This document shows positions 14,031-20,612 of a stretch of 20,612 bases of DNA, piece by piece. Location of the stretch: contig CBFIFE010000050.1 of NCBI GenBank assembly GCA_965661765.1, positions 1 through 20,612 on the forward strand, read 5' to 3'. Under the pieces are notes generated by a model. It saw only the letters and a list, made by a program, of their open reading frames with translations, was not told where the DNA came from and did not search any database. Source of the stretch: JBMYZL01 sp965661765. Its GTDB lineage: Bacteria > Bacteroidota > Bacteroidia > Flavobacteriales_D > Sanyastnellaceae. Position numbers and translations under genes: made by a program. The stretch's first letter is position 1; each line of letters begins with the position of its first letter.

Positions 14031-14732
14031 ATGCGGAGAGCAATTGCGTTGTTGGATGACACCCTGGACTTTCCAGCGGTGGACCAGGCCGTGGAGGGCA
14101 TGTTGGCTGTCGGAGGTGATTTGTCATCTGCCCGACTAATCGCCGCTTATGAAGCGGGAATTTTTCCTTGGTTCGACGAAAGCACACCACCGCTGTGGTG
14201 GGCACCGGAGGACCGGGCCATTTTGCAACTTGACCAGCTGCGCGTCTCCAAGAGCATGCGTTCGGTGATGCGCAATGCGGGCTTTCGCCTGTCAATGGAC
14301 ACGGCATTCCACCAAGTCATGCTGGGCTGCAAAGAGACTCGCGAATCTCGAGGAGAATCCACATGGATTGGCAAGGAGGTTCTCTCTGGTTACCATGAAC
14401 TCTACGAATTGGGCCTCGCGCACTCCGTTGAAACCTGGTTGGACGGCGAACTCGTTGGGGGGCTGTACGGTGTTTCAATCGGACGGATGTTTTTCGGCGA
14501 AAGCATGTTCTCGAAAGTCAGCAATGCTTCAAAAGTTGCCTTCATTGCGCTGGCGAAATGGTTGAAGAGACATGATTTTGGGCCTTTGGATTGCCAAATC
14601 CAAAACAATCACTTGGCCTCCTTGGGGGTCACGGAAATCCCAAGACAAGCGTTCATGGACTTGCTCCAAAAGCATCTGCATTCTGGACCAACGCTTCGTG
14701 GCAAGTGGTCGTTTGACGATTCTGCTGAATGA
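14031..14732 (+). CDS. aat: Leucyl/phenylalanyl-tRNA-protein transferase
   Basis: A 233-residue Aat enzyme of normal length. It transfers Leu or Phe from aminoacyl-tRNA to N-terminal Lys or Arg of proteins, marking them for ClpS/ClpAP degradation. Family blocks: GMLAVGGDLSSARLIAAYEAGIFPW (23-47), LWWAPEDRAIL (55-65), STWIGKEVLSGYHELYELGLAHSVE (110-134), GELVGGLYGVSIGRMFFGESMFS (139-161), NASKVA (165-170) and a C-terminal DCQIQNNHLASLGVTEIPR (187-205). I chose ATG at 14031, just after a perfect -7 box; an open frame from 13860 has no conserved sequence before this point. Its stop overlaps the ATG of the next gene by 4 bases. Confidence 0.95.
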   Translation: MRRAIALLDDTLDFPAVDQAVEGMLAVGGDLSSARLIAAYEAGIFPWFDESTPPLWWAPEDRAILQLDQLRVSKSMRSVMRNAGFRLSMDTAFHQVMLGCKETRESRGESTWIGKEVLSGYHELYELGLAHSVETWLDGELVGGLYGVSIGRMFFGESMFSKVSNASKVAFIALAKWLKRHDFGPLDCQIQNNHLASLGVTEIPRQAFMDLLQKHLHSGPTLRGKWSFDDSAE

Positions 14733-15136
14733 ATTCACTTTGGAACAAGTTCTGGCGAGCGGTGCTCTTGAAGGTTTTCTCCTGGCAAACCCGGGGCAGC
14801 CTTGATGCCTATCCCCAACGCATTCACGTGATCATTGGACCGATTGATGGAATGCGTGAGAGGCTCATTGTCTGGATTTGGCGTCAGGGGTGGAAAAACG
14901 CACGCACGGGGAAGGTTCAACTGCATTCATCCGCAATGTTGACGGAGGAAGCACTGTACACTGACATGGATCGTGTTCCAGCAGGAGATTGGACGACGTT
15001 GGTCGGCGTGGATGCCGATCGGCGCATGATCAATGTGCACAGCCCGTTCCGCCGAAGCGCGCACCCCGAACGAGACGCTGCGTATGCTGCCCGCTATTTC
15101 GCATACCACACAAAAGAAGATGGCACCTTGATTTGA
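14729..15136 (+). CDS. Short acyltransferase-like protein, catalytic motif apparently absent
   Basis: A 135-residue protein starting at an ATGA overlap with the aat stop. The start (FWRAVLLKVFSWQTRGSL ... HVIIGP) looks like the N-terminus of PlsC-type lysophospholipid acyltransferases (membrane-proximal helix, then a strand before the active site). The end (TLVGVDADRRMINVHSPFRRSAHPERD) resembles their C-terminal strand-loop. The catalytic HX4D motif and the phosphate-binding block, which would follow IIGP, are not present: IIGP continues as IDGMRERLIVWIW. I infer a shortened, possibly inactive derivative, or an unrelated protein with similar edges. The reading frame is intact without internal stops and the codon use resembles that of aat. 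Confidence in the family link is low. Confidence 0.5.
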   Translation: MNSLWNKFWRAVLLKVFSWQTRGSLDAYPQRIHVIIGPIDGMRERLIVWIWRQGWKNARTGKVQLHSSAMLTEEALYTDMDRVPAGDWTTLVGVDADRRMINVHSPFRRSAHPERDAAYAARYFAYHTKEDGTLI

Positions 15137-15281
15137 ACGCATTGTTCATCCACAAGTTCTTCACAAAAACTCAACAGTCGTTAACAATTCGTTCATATCT
15201 CTTGGGTCGGTTTCCACCTCCAAACTCGGCCTGAAAGTAATTTTCGGGTGTCTCGTTAGAAACCCAGAAAACACCCATGCC

Positions 15282-15560
15282 ATGTATCGATTGGACAAGT
15301 ACGACCACATGATTTTGGACATCGTTGCGAACTACAAAAAGGAACAAAACGACCACATTCGCCTGGCTGTTTTGGAGAGAAATTTTTGGAAACGCATCGA
15401 AACAGACGAGGAATTGAGCGTGGGTCAAGCGCGTGTGGGCGAACGCATCACCAACTTGTACCTCGACGGCATGCTCCAGAATCGAAACGGCTATACCCTG
15501 ACCCGGAAAGGCCGCGAGCAACTGCAACACGCCCCCTGGATGGCGAAGGAGGTCGCCTGA
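15282..15560 (+). CDS. Small winged-helix-like protein of unknown function
   Basis: A 92-residue, charged cytoplasmic protein. The pattern of helices followed by LDGMLQNRNGYTLTRKGREQL resembles the wing and last helix of winged-helix DNA-binding proteins, where a G-Y-x-L-T-x-K-G sequence is common. No specific family is recognised. It starts at ATG 15282, 145 bases after the acyltransferase-like gene. The upstream gap has a TAATTTTC (15238-15245), one base off the -7 consensus, but no well-spaced TTG. It is followed by a perfect terminator, so it is probably the last gene of its unit. Confidence 0.6.
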   Translation: MYRLDKYDHMILDIVANYKKEQNDHIRLAVLERNFWKRIETDEELSVGQARVGERITNLYLDGMLQNRNGYTLTRKGREQLQHAPWMAKEVA

Positions 15561-15608
15561 GCAGCGGACCAGACCCAATTCGTCCCCAAACAGACGAATA
15601 TGGAAAAC

Positions 15609-15639
15609 AAAAAAAGCAGCGGTTTCGCTGCTTTTTTTT
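15609..15639. terminator. Bidirectional terminator between the winged-helix gene and the 47-residue gene
   Basis: AAAAAAAGCAGCG (15609-15621) pairs with CGCTGC followed by eight T (15626-15639) around a GTTT loop: a 6-bp GC core extended by A-T pairs. It can serve both the plus-strand gene ending at 15560 and the minus-strand gene ending at 15780. The 140 bases between it and 15780 hold nothing I recognise. Confidence 0.88.
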
Positions 15640-15779
15640 GCCTCCAATCCCAATGAAGGCGACAAACCAAGACTTGGGGGGTCGCTGGTATTTATCAAAT
15701 GCTTCTGTGCCGCTGGAGTGTATCCGCGCAAACAGCGGGCACACATCCTCGACACCATCCACACAACGTGACGTTTGAA

Positions 15780-15923
15780 TCAGGCCTCAATGACCTCGAG
15801 TTCCGGATACTTTTCTTTCCAAAACTCCAACTTCTCCTGATCACGAACAGTGATTACGGTGCGACGATCCAAACGAACCTTGATGTTCGGTTGCAATTCC
15901 TTCTCTCGTTTCTTGCGGGCCAT
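15780..15923 (-). CDS. 47-residue basic, charged small protein
   Basis: Starts with ATG at 15923 and ends with TGA at 15780-15782. The sequence begins MARKKREKELQPNIKVRLDR, continues with RTVITVRDQEKLEFWKEKYP and ends ELEVIEA. The N-terminal half is lysine/arginine-rich and the C-terminal half acidic. The clean start, the Lys/Arg pattern, the WxxKYPxLEV ending typical of a folded helix-strand unit, and a terminator about 140 bases downstream argue that it is real. No membrane segment or signal is seen. The function is unknown; a ribosome- or nucleic-acid-associated role is only a guess from the basic N-terminus. It is too short for most automatic gene-calling cut-offs. No perfect -7 box was found in the 153 bases up to the sugar transporter gene. 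Confidence 0.6.
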   Translation of the reverse strand: MARKKREKELQPNIKVRLDRRTVITVRDQEKLEFWKEKYPELEVIEA

Positions 15924-16076
15924 GATGTAATCCCTTTAGGTGGTTGCCGGTTGGTCTTTCCTTTCGGCTCAACGAAAGAACACAAATTCTGGCGAAAAGG
16001 TTTGCTTTGTTTATAAAATCCGCACTTTGTTAAGCATTTTTTGGCTGAATGCCAAACCCGCCCACGGCGAATCCCT

Positions 16077-17405
16077 TCACCTGGCACTCATTTGGCCATA
16101 CCAAGCGATGTATCCATAGCAAACCATCGGGAGCAGCAGTGCCAAACCAAAGCCAAAGCTGCCGGCTACGGCGCCGACCACCGGTGGAATCACAGCGCCT
16201 CCGACGATTGCTGTGCACAACACCCCGCTGCCCAGCGGCTTTGCATCCCCCAAGTCATCAATCGCCAACGTGAAAATCGTGGGAAACATCACACTGTTCA
16301 TCAACCCCACCATGAGCAACAATGTCAATGCCGCAATGCCGGTGGACAGCGTCGATGACAACACCAAAACAGCGGCAACAGCCGCAAAACCGCTCAAAAT
16401 CCAACCGGGTCTGACAATTTGCATCAAGCCCGACCCCAGAAACCTGCCCAACATGGCCCCACCCCAATAAAACGCCAAAAGTGCACCGATGGCGGCTTTG
16501 GCATCCATCCCTGCGGCATCACCTCCTTTCAGCCAAGCCGCAGCGTCCACAAGTGGACGAAGCACAGGATGCGCCAAGATCTCGGATGCTATCCCGAGAT
16601 CCAGTCCATAATTCACCATGTAGCTGCCGATGGCCACTTCAGCACCCACGTAGACAAAAATGCCCACTGCTCCCCCCATGAGTCGTTTGTTCCGCATCAC
16701 TTCGCCATAGGTTCCATGGGCTGAACGACCGAGAATTTGGGGCAACTTGGCCAACCCAATCAACAACGCCAGCGCACCAAAGGCCAATGCCAACACCACA
16801 AACGGTCCTTGAACCGCGGCTGCCTCTGTCAAACGGTATTGCTCCAATGCATCGGCGCCCAATGCCGATTGTTCGTCCGCATTGAGAATCCTGTCCCCCA
16901 ACAGCCACCCTGCTGCAACAAGTGGGGCAATCGTGGTGCCCAAAGAATTGAACGCCTGGGCCAAATTCAATCGGCTCGACGCGCCCTTGGGGTCGCCCAA
17001 TACGGAGATATAAGGGTTCGCTGCGACTTGCAAAATGGTGATGCCCGATGCGACCACAAACAGGGCCAACAGAAAAATCGGATACATCCGGGTCGCAGCG
17101 GCCGGATAGAACAACAAGCAGCCTGCCCCTGCCAATCCCAAACCCACCAAAATGCCCTTTTTGTATCCAATCCGTTCAATCATGTTTCCACCGGGGATGC
17201 TGATCAAACCGTAGGCCGCAAACCAAGCGAATTGAACCAGACCTGCCTGCCAAAGTTCCAATTCAAAGACGTCCTTCAAGCGAGGAATCAGGGCATCCAC
17301 CATCACGGTGATGAAACCCCACATAAAGAACAAACTGGTCACAACAACAAAGGGACCCTTCCATGAAGATGTCCCTTTGCTTGAATTTTCTGGGTGTGCG
17401 TTCAT
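16077..17405 (-). CDS. Sugar MFS transporter, FucP/GluP (fucose or glucose/galactose:H+ symporter) type
   Basis: A 442-residue integral membrane protein with about 12 hydrophobic segments. It shows the FucP-family features: TSLFFMWGFITVMVDALIPRLK in the first helix, AYGLISIPGGNMIERIGYKKG in the loop between helices 2 and 3, ILQVAANPYISVLGDP with the conserved NPY near 130, and a C-terminal MFPTIFTLAIDDLG. A long extramembrane stretch (about 255-285, with AAWLKGGDAAGMDAKAA) separates helices in the second half. The start is ATG 17405 (MNAHPENSS); a TTG six codons upstream is in frame but less likely. The gene follows the adhesin by 25 bases, so both may share a transcript. The start region overlaps an inverted repeat. 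Confidence 0.9.
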   Translation of the reverse strand: MNAHPENSSKGTSSWKGPFVVVTSLFFMWGFITVMVDALIPRLKDVFELELWQAGLVQFAWFAAYGLISIPGGNMIERIGYKKGILVGLGLAGAGCLLFYPAAATRMYPIFLLALFVVASGITILQVAANPYISVLGDPKGASSRLNLAQAFNSLGTTIAPLVAAGWLLGDRILNADEQSALGADALEQYRLTEAAAVQGPFVVLALAFGALALLIGLAKLPQILGRSAHGTYGEVMRNKRLMGGAVGIFVYVGAEVAIGSYMVNYGLDLGIASEILAHPVLRPLVDAAAWLKGGDAAGMDAKAAIGALLAFYWGGAMLGRFLGSGLMQIVRPGWILSGFAAVAAVLVLSSTLSTGIAALTLLLMVGLMNSVMFPTIFTLAIDDLGDAKPLGSGVLCTAIVGGAVIPPVVGAVAGSFGFGLALLLPMVCYGYIAWYGQMSAR

Positions 17406-17423
17406 TTGGCCAAAATAGGCCAA
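17406..17423. repeat. Inverted repeat abutting the sugar transporter start codon
   Basis: TTGGCC-TATTTT-GGCCAA is a perfect 6-bp dyad with a 6-base centre, ending directly before the ATG at 17405. The minus-strand sequence TATTTTGG (17417-17410), one base off the -7 consensus, occupies its centre and right arm. It could be an operator or an RNA hairpin affecting translation. Confidence 0.45.
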
Positions 17424-17430
17424 TCCCCGC

Positions 17431-20400
17431 TCACCGGATCAATTGAATGTATCCATTCAGGTTCTCTGCCTCCGTATCAAACCCCTTCACGCGAATGACG
17501 TAATGATAGATTCCGTTGGGCGCGAAGTGACTGCTGCCATTCACATCTCCAACCCAAACCTCATCCACGCTGTCGGCATGGAACACCTGCGCTCCCCATC
17601 GATCGAAGACGGTCATCTCAAATTGCTCAATCTCGTTGCCGACGACACGAAACGCGTCATTTTTGCCATCATTGTTGGGGGAGAAAGCGGTCGGGATGTA
17701 GATGAGCACAGGGCCATTCACCACGGTGTAGGCCGTGTCCGTGCAGCCCACCCAGCTGGTCACGCCCAACGAAACCGTGTACTCGCTCAAGCCGTCGAAG
17801 ACATGCTCAGAGCTCGGGGTTTCGCTGCCGTTGCCATCACCGAAATCCCAATCATAGGCGTAAGCGCCCTCGAAAGGTTCCGCAGGACTCGGCGTCGCAT
17901 TGAACAGGAACGAATTCTCTGCATCAAGTGGACTGGTCGTGAATTGCGAGAACAAGTATTGAACATCGACGCTCACATTTTCCTCGATGATTTTCCCGCA
18001 GATGTCGGTTGCAACAACTGGGTAGTTTGCACTTTGCGTGGGTGTGATGGACTGAATGGGGCCATATGCATCGATGGACGTCCAATGGTACACAAATCCT
18101 TCCTCTCCTCCAACAGCTTCCACCTGCAATGAAATCTGATCTCCCGCACAAATGGTGGTGTCCGATGTGATGGTGATGCTCAAAGGGATATCGGGGATGT
18201 GATAAACCAAATCATCCACTGCCTCTCCCCCGCAGCCATCCTGTACCATCACAGAAACGGGAATGGTCACGAAGCTTTGTACAATCTGATTGGGATTCGT
18301 GCCTGCCGGAATCCCCCCGACGGTCCATGCGTAATCGTAGTCTCCAGCGCCAGAAACAACTTCGACCTCAATGTCTGTATTGTCCACACAACTGGCGTCA
18401 ATGTCATCGCCCAATTCAATGACCAAAGGAGGATTGTCAATCACAATGGACGTCTCCGCCGTATTCGCCTGTCCACAACCATCTGTAATCTGGACGGCCA
18501 CATTCGTGTTCACATCAGAATTCACCACGAGGGTCGGGTTTGTCGAAGGCAGCAGGTTTCCGTCTTGATACCATGCGTAAGCATAATTTCCAGACCCACT
18601 CGTTACGACGGGATTGACCGCGAAATTTTCTGTGCACGGGCCCACCATGCTTTCCGTCAAGGAAATTTCCACCGGGGGCGCTTCGACAACAATCTCAACA
18701 TCGATGGTCTCGTTTTGACCACAAGCATCGTTCACGGACAAGGTCACTGTTTGATCGTCCGTCACATTCCAGTTGAGCGTGTTGTCAAAGTCCAACCATG
18801 ACCCGTTGGGCGCGAGCCAAGTGTAATTGAACGGGCCACTGCCATCCGCGAGGGCCGTCAAAGCAAAATCATTGTTGCACAATACCGAAAACGGCGTTTC
18901 CACTTCGAGCTCGATGGGCGGAATGTTCTCGTCCACCTCAACCCAATCCACTTCAGTGAACCCACATCCGTCAACGACCTCAACAAATACGGTATCGGCG
19001 TTGTTCCAAACCCCCACATCCACTCCGCCGGTCCACAATGGCCAGAGGGTTCCTGAGTTAGTGTACCAGTCATACGTGTAATTCCCATCCCCCCCAGTGG
19101 CTGTGGCGTTGACGAACACGGAGCCATTGCATTCCAGCATGATTTCCTCCGGGGTGATGGCGACTTCCAATGGCGGCAGGTCCAAGACGTTGATTTCAAC
19201 ATTGGCCACCTGTGATTCAATCCCACACGTGTCCCCCACAATCACTTCGCAGAACAAACTTTCGTCAGGGCTCAGAGAAACGGGTGCATCATTCTCGGGG
19301 ATGCATCCTTGCCAGTCGTACGTGTAATTTCCATAGCCTCCAGAGACTATGGGCCCAGCTTCCACAGTGATGCCATTGCAGATTTCGGTGACAAAATCTT
19401 CCACGACAAAAGGCGGAGGATTTTCTGCAATGGTGAATTCAAAGTAGGTCGTCAATCCGCCACCATTGCACGCCGCAACATTCTCGATTTGCATAATGAC
19501 CTGTTCCGGTCCTTCTGTGATGCCGTCAAGGGCAGCAGTCAGCTCAAATTCTACGATGCTCACAAATGGTTCAAAGACAATGGAGTCAGGCAACGGGGCC
19601 AAACCACCAACGCCATCCGGAATGCCATAATCGACTCCATTGATGGCTTCGGACCCGTCGTAATCGATGAAGACCATCTCCTGCATTTCCAAAATTGTCT
19701 CCACCGGCCGCTCAAACGTCAGCGTTGCCGTGCCGCAATCTTCGTAGATCGTTTCAGAATCTGGGCCACCCACGTCGATGGACAAATCAATTTGAACGAC
19801 CGCATTCGACTCAAAAGAGCCTTCCTCCAAGACCACAATGGATTCCAGGGCTGTATCGGTGCCATCTGCAATGGCCAATTTGATGTGGTACGTTTCGCCA
19901 CATTCCACGGGATACTCTGCCGTGAACGGCAGCGTGTAACCATTGATGCACGACTCAACGTTGCCTTGGTTGTCGATGAAATATTCGCTGTTCGTCTGCG
20001 AATTCACAGAAGAAATCGTCACTGGAAGGTTGGGGTCACTTTCAGGAACACCCGCAATGTTCACCGAACCGCCTGGAAATCCTGCTGGACTGTCGTAGGG
20101 ACCGGTGATGCCAGGTCCGCTCAAGAAAAAGGCAAAAACGTCGTTGTACTGGGTGTTCACATAAGTCTCGTACTCATCTGATCCGAAGACGTAATTGAAA
20201 CGAACCGTATCTCCAGCTGCGACAAAGTCAAATTCAAGGACTGCGATGTCATTGACGTCTTGGACCGTGAAGTTTTGGCCAATCAACCCTGGAACAGAAT
20301 TCGCAATGTCCAACAAATCATTGTCTACACCGAAGCCCTCGCAGTCACTGCAAAACGGAAAATCGTCAGGGCAACTGATGTTGACGGAATTGTCGGTGCT

Positions 20401-20612
20401 CATCACAAGCCCCGAAGAAATGGAGAAAGCCCCGTCTCCCTCTGTGGCATAACCCAATTGGTCCATTCCCCCAGAGTAGGTGATGTTTGTTGCTGTCACT
20501 CCATTTCCGAGCAGAATGTCGTTGACATATTCTTCAATCGTGAAGTTCTGGTCAATTTGCAGTTGTGCTCTGACTTTTGAGGTCAGACCGAAAGCGAAAA
20601 CAGCGATTGCTA
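17431..20612 (-). CDS. Large surface protein: choice-of-anchor L head, Ig/PKD-like repeats, type IX secretion C-terminal domain (5' end outside the window)
   Basis: At least 1059 residues are visible; the frame stays open to the window edge, so the start codon and most of the signal peptide lie beyond 20612. The first visible residues (AIAVFAFGLTSKVRAQ) are the end of a signal peptide. The mature N-terminus (FTIEEYVNDILLGNGV) begins a choice-of-anchor L domain with its hallmark FGSDEYETYVN...DVFAFFLSGPG and the ADGTDTALESIV strand. A Calx-beta-like segment follows (about 270-390). Six related Ig/SprB-like repeats come next, each with GxYxYxW and ending in DxCG. A PKD domain (YDWDFGDGNGS) and the gliding-motility-type C-terminus (IPTAFSPNNDGKND ... 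FDRWG ... PNGIYHYVI) complete it. This tail directs export by the type IX system and surface attachment. A GTG at 20499 is only an internal codon. Confidence 0.93.
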   Translation of the reverse strand, partial: AIAVFAFGLTSKVRAQLQIDQNFTIEEYVNDILLGNGVTATNITYSGGMDQLGYATEGDGAFSISSGLVMSTDNSVNISCPDDFPFCSDCEGFGVDNDLLDIANSVPGLIGQNFTVQDVNDIAVLEFDFVAAGDTVRFNYVFGSDEYETYVNTQYNDVFAFFLSGPGITGPYDSPAGFPGGSVNIAGVPESDPNLPVTISSVNSQTNSEYFIDNQGNVESCINGYTLPFTAEYPVECGETYHIKLAIADGTDTALESIVVLEEGSFESNAVVQIDLSIDVGGPDSETIYEDCGTATLTFERPVETILEMQEMVFIDYDGSEAINGVDYGIPDGVGGLAPLPDSIVFEPFVSIVEFELTAALDGITEGPEQVIMQIENVAACNGGGLTTYFEFTIAENPPPFVVEDFVTEICNGITVEAGPIVSGGYGNYTYDWQGCIPENDAPVSLSPDESLFCEVIVGDTCGIESQVANVEINVLDLPPLEVAITPEEIMLECNGSVFVNATATGGDGNYTYDWYTNSGTLWPLWTGGVDVGVWNNADTVFVEVVDGCGFTEVDWVEVDENIPPIELEVETPFSVLCNNDFALTALADGSGPFNYTWLAPNGSWLDFDNTLNWNVTDDQTVTLSVNDACGQNETIDVEIVVEAPPVEISLTESMVGPCTENFAVNPVVTSGSGNYAYAWYQDGNLLPSTNPTLVVNSDVNTNVAVQITDGCGQANTAETSIVIDNPPLVIELGDDIDASCVDNTDIEVEVVSGAGDYDYAWTVGGIPAGTNPNQIVQSFVTIPVSVMVQDGCGGEAVDDLVYHIPDIPLSITITSDTTICAGDQISLQVEAVGGEEGFVYHWTSIDAYGPIQSITPTQSANYPVVATDICGKIIEENVSVDVQYLFSQFTTSPLDAENSFLFNATPSPAEPFEGAYAYDWDFGDGNGSETPSSEHVFDGLSEYTVSLGVTSWVGCTDTAYTVVNGPVLIYIPTAFSPNNDGKNDAFRVVGNEIEQFEMTVFDRWGAQVFHADSVDEVWVGDVNGSSHFAPNGIYHYVIRVKGFDTEAENLNGYIQLIR

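Noticed and set aside
15146..15154. TCATCCACA, one base from a DnaA box, in an AT-richer gap
   Set aside because: A single imperfect box without a cluster, and without dnaA or dnaN nearby, is not evidence for a replication origin.
16040..16056. TTTGGC-TGAAT-GCCAAA hairpin after the sugar transporter gene
   Set aside because: It has a 6-bp stem without a following U-tract on the minus strand, so it is too weak to call a terminator.
19309..20181. A 290-codon plus-strand frame opposite the adhesin
   Set aside because: It mirrors the adhesin codons, shows no domain or signal, and has no promoter or ribosome site that I can see.

Overview
The window looks like a chromosomal segment of a Bacteroidota bacterium, probably a relatively GC-rich flavobacterium-like lineage. 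Three things support this. A giant surface protein has a choice-of-anchor L head and a gliding-motility/type IX secretion (type B) C-terminal tail. Perfect Bacteroidota-type -7 promoter boxes (TAnnTTTG) lie just upstream of many genes. Shine-Dalgarno sequences are scarce. A FISUMP-domain protein and a type-B L31 fit the same group. I see no phage, transposon, CRISPR array, rRNA or tRNA.

Layout. Positions 1-140 hold a G-rich tandem repeat that runs in from the left, then a strong bidirectional terminator. Next comes rpmE (type-B L31, minus strand) and a 357-base intergenic stretch with the rpmE promoter and a candidate small RNA ending in its own terminator (about 591-684). Positions 804-3501 form a tightly overlapping plus-strand operon: a SPOR-like secreted protein, XerD, and a TlpA-like thioredoxin. 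It meets head-on, with an 11-base overlap, a long minus-strand run (11027 down to 3491). In transcription order this run is an iron/cobalamin-type ABC importer (lipoprotein, permease, ATPase), a membrane metallophosphoesterase, EttA, GluQ and a FISUMP protein. Internal promoters sit on the stop codons of the preceding genes. Divergent from the importer is an acyl-CoA carboxylase beta chain (11074-12723).

Positions 12763-13977 carry a HEAT-like protein and a CoA-pyrophosphatase-type NUDIX hydrolase (minus strand). Divergent from these are aat (leucyl/phenylalanyl-tRNA-protein transferase), a short acyltransferase-like protein that seems to lack its catalytic motif, and a 92-residue winged-helix-like protein followed by a perfect terminator. 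The right end (minus strand) holds the surface adhesin, truncated by the window edge, then a FucP-type sugar transporter, then a 47-residue basic protein.

Most genes are housekeeping. The translation-linked genes (L31, EttA, GluQ, Aat) are notable as a loose group. The most unusual signal is promoter architecture. At three tandem gene junctions the TAA stop codon of one gene forms the first three bases of the perfect -7 box of the next. Several -7 boxes sit only 4-5 bases before the ATG, which predicts leaderless mRNAs, including a divergent pair at 11027/11074. No strikingly novel multi-gene defence or metabolic system is visible.
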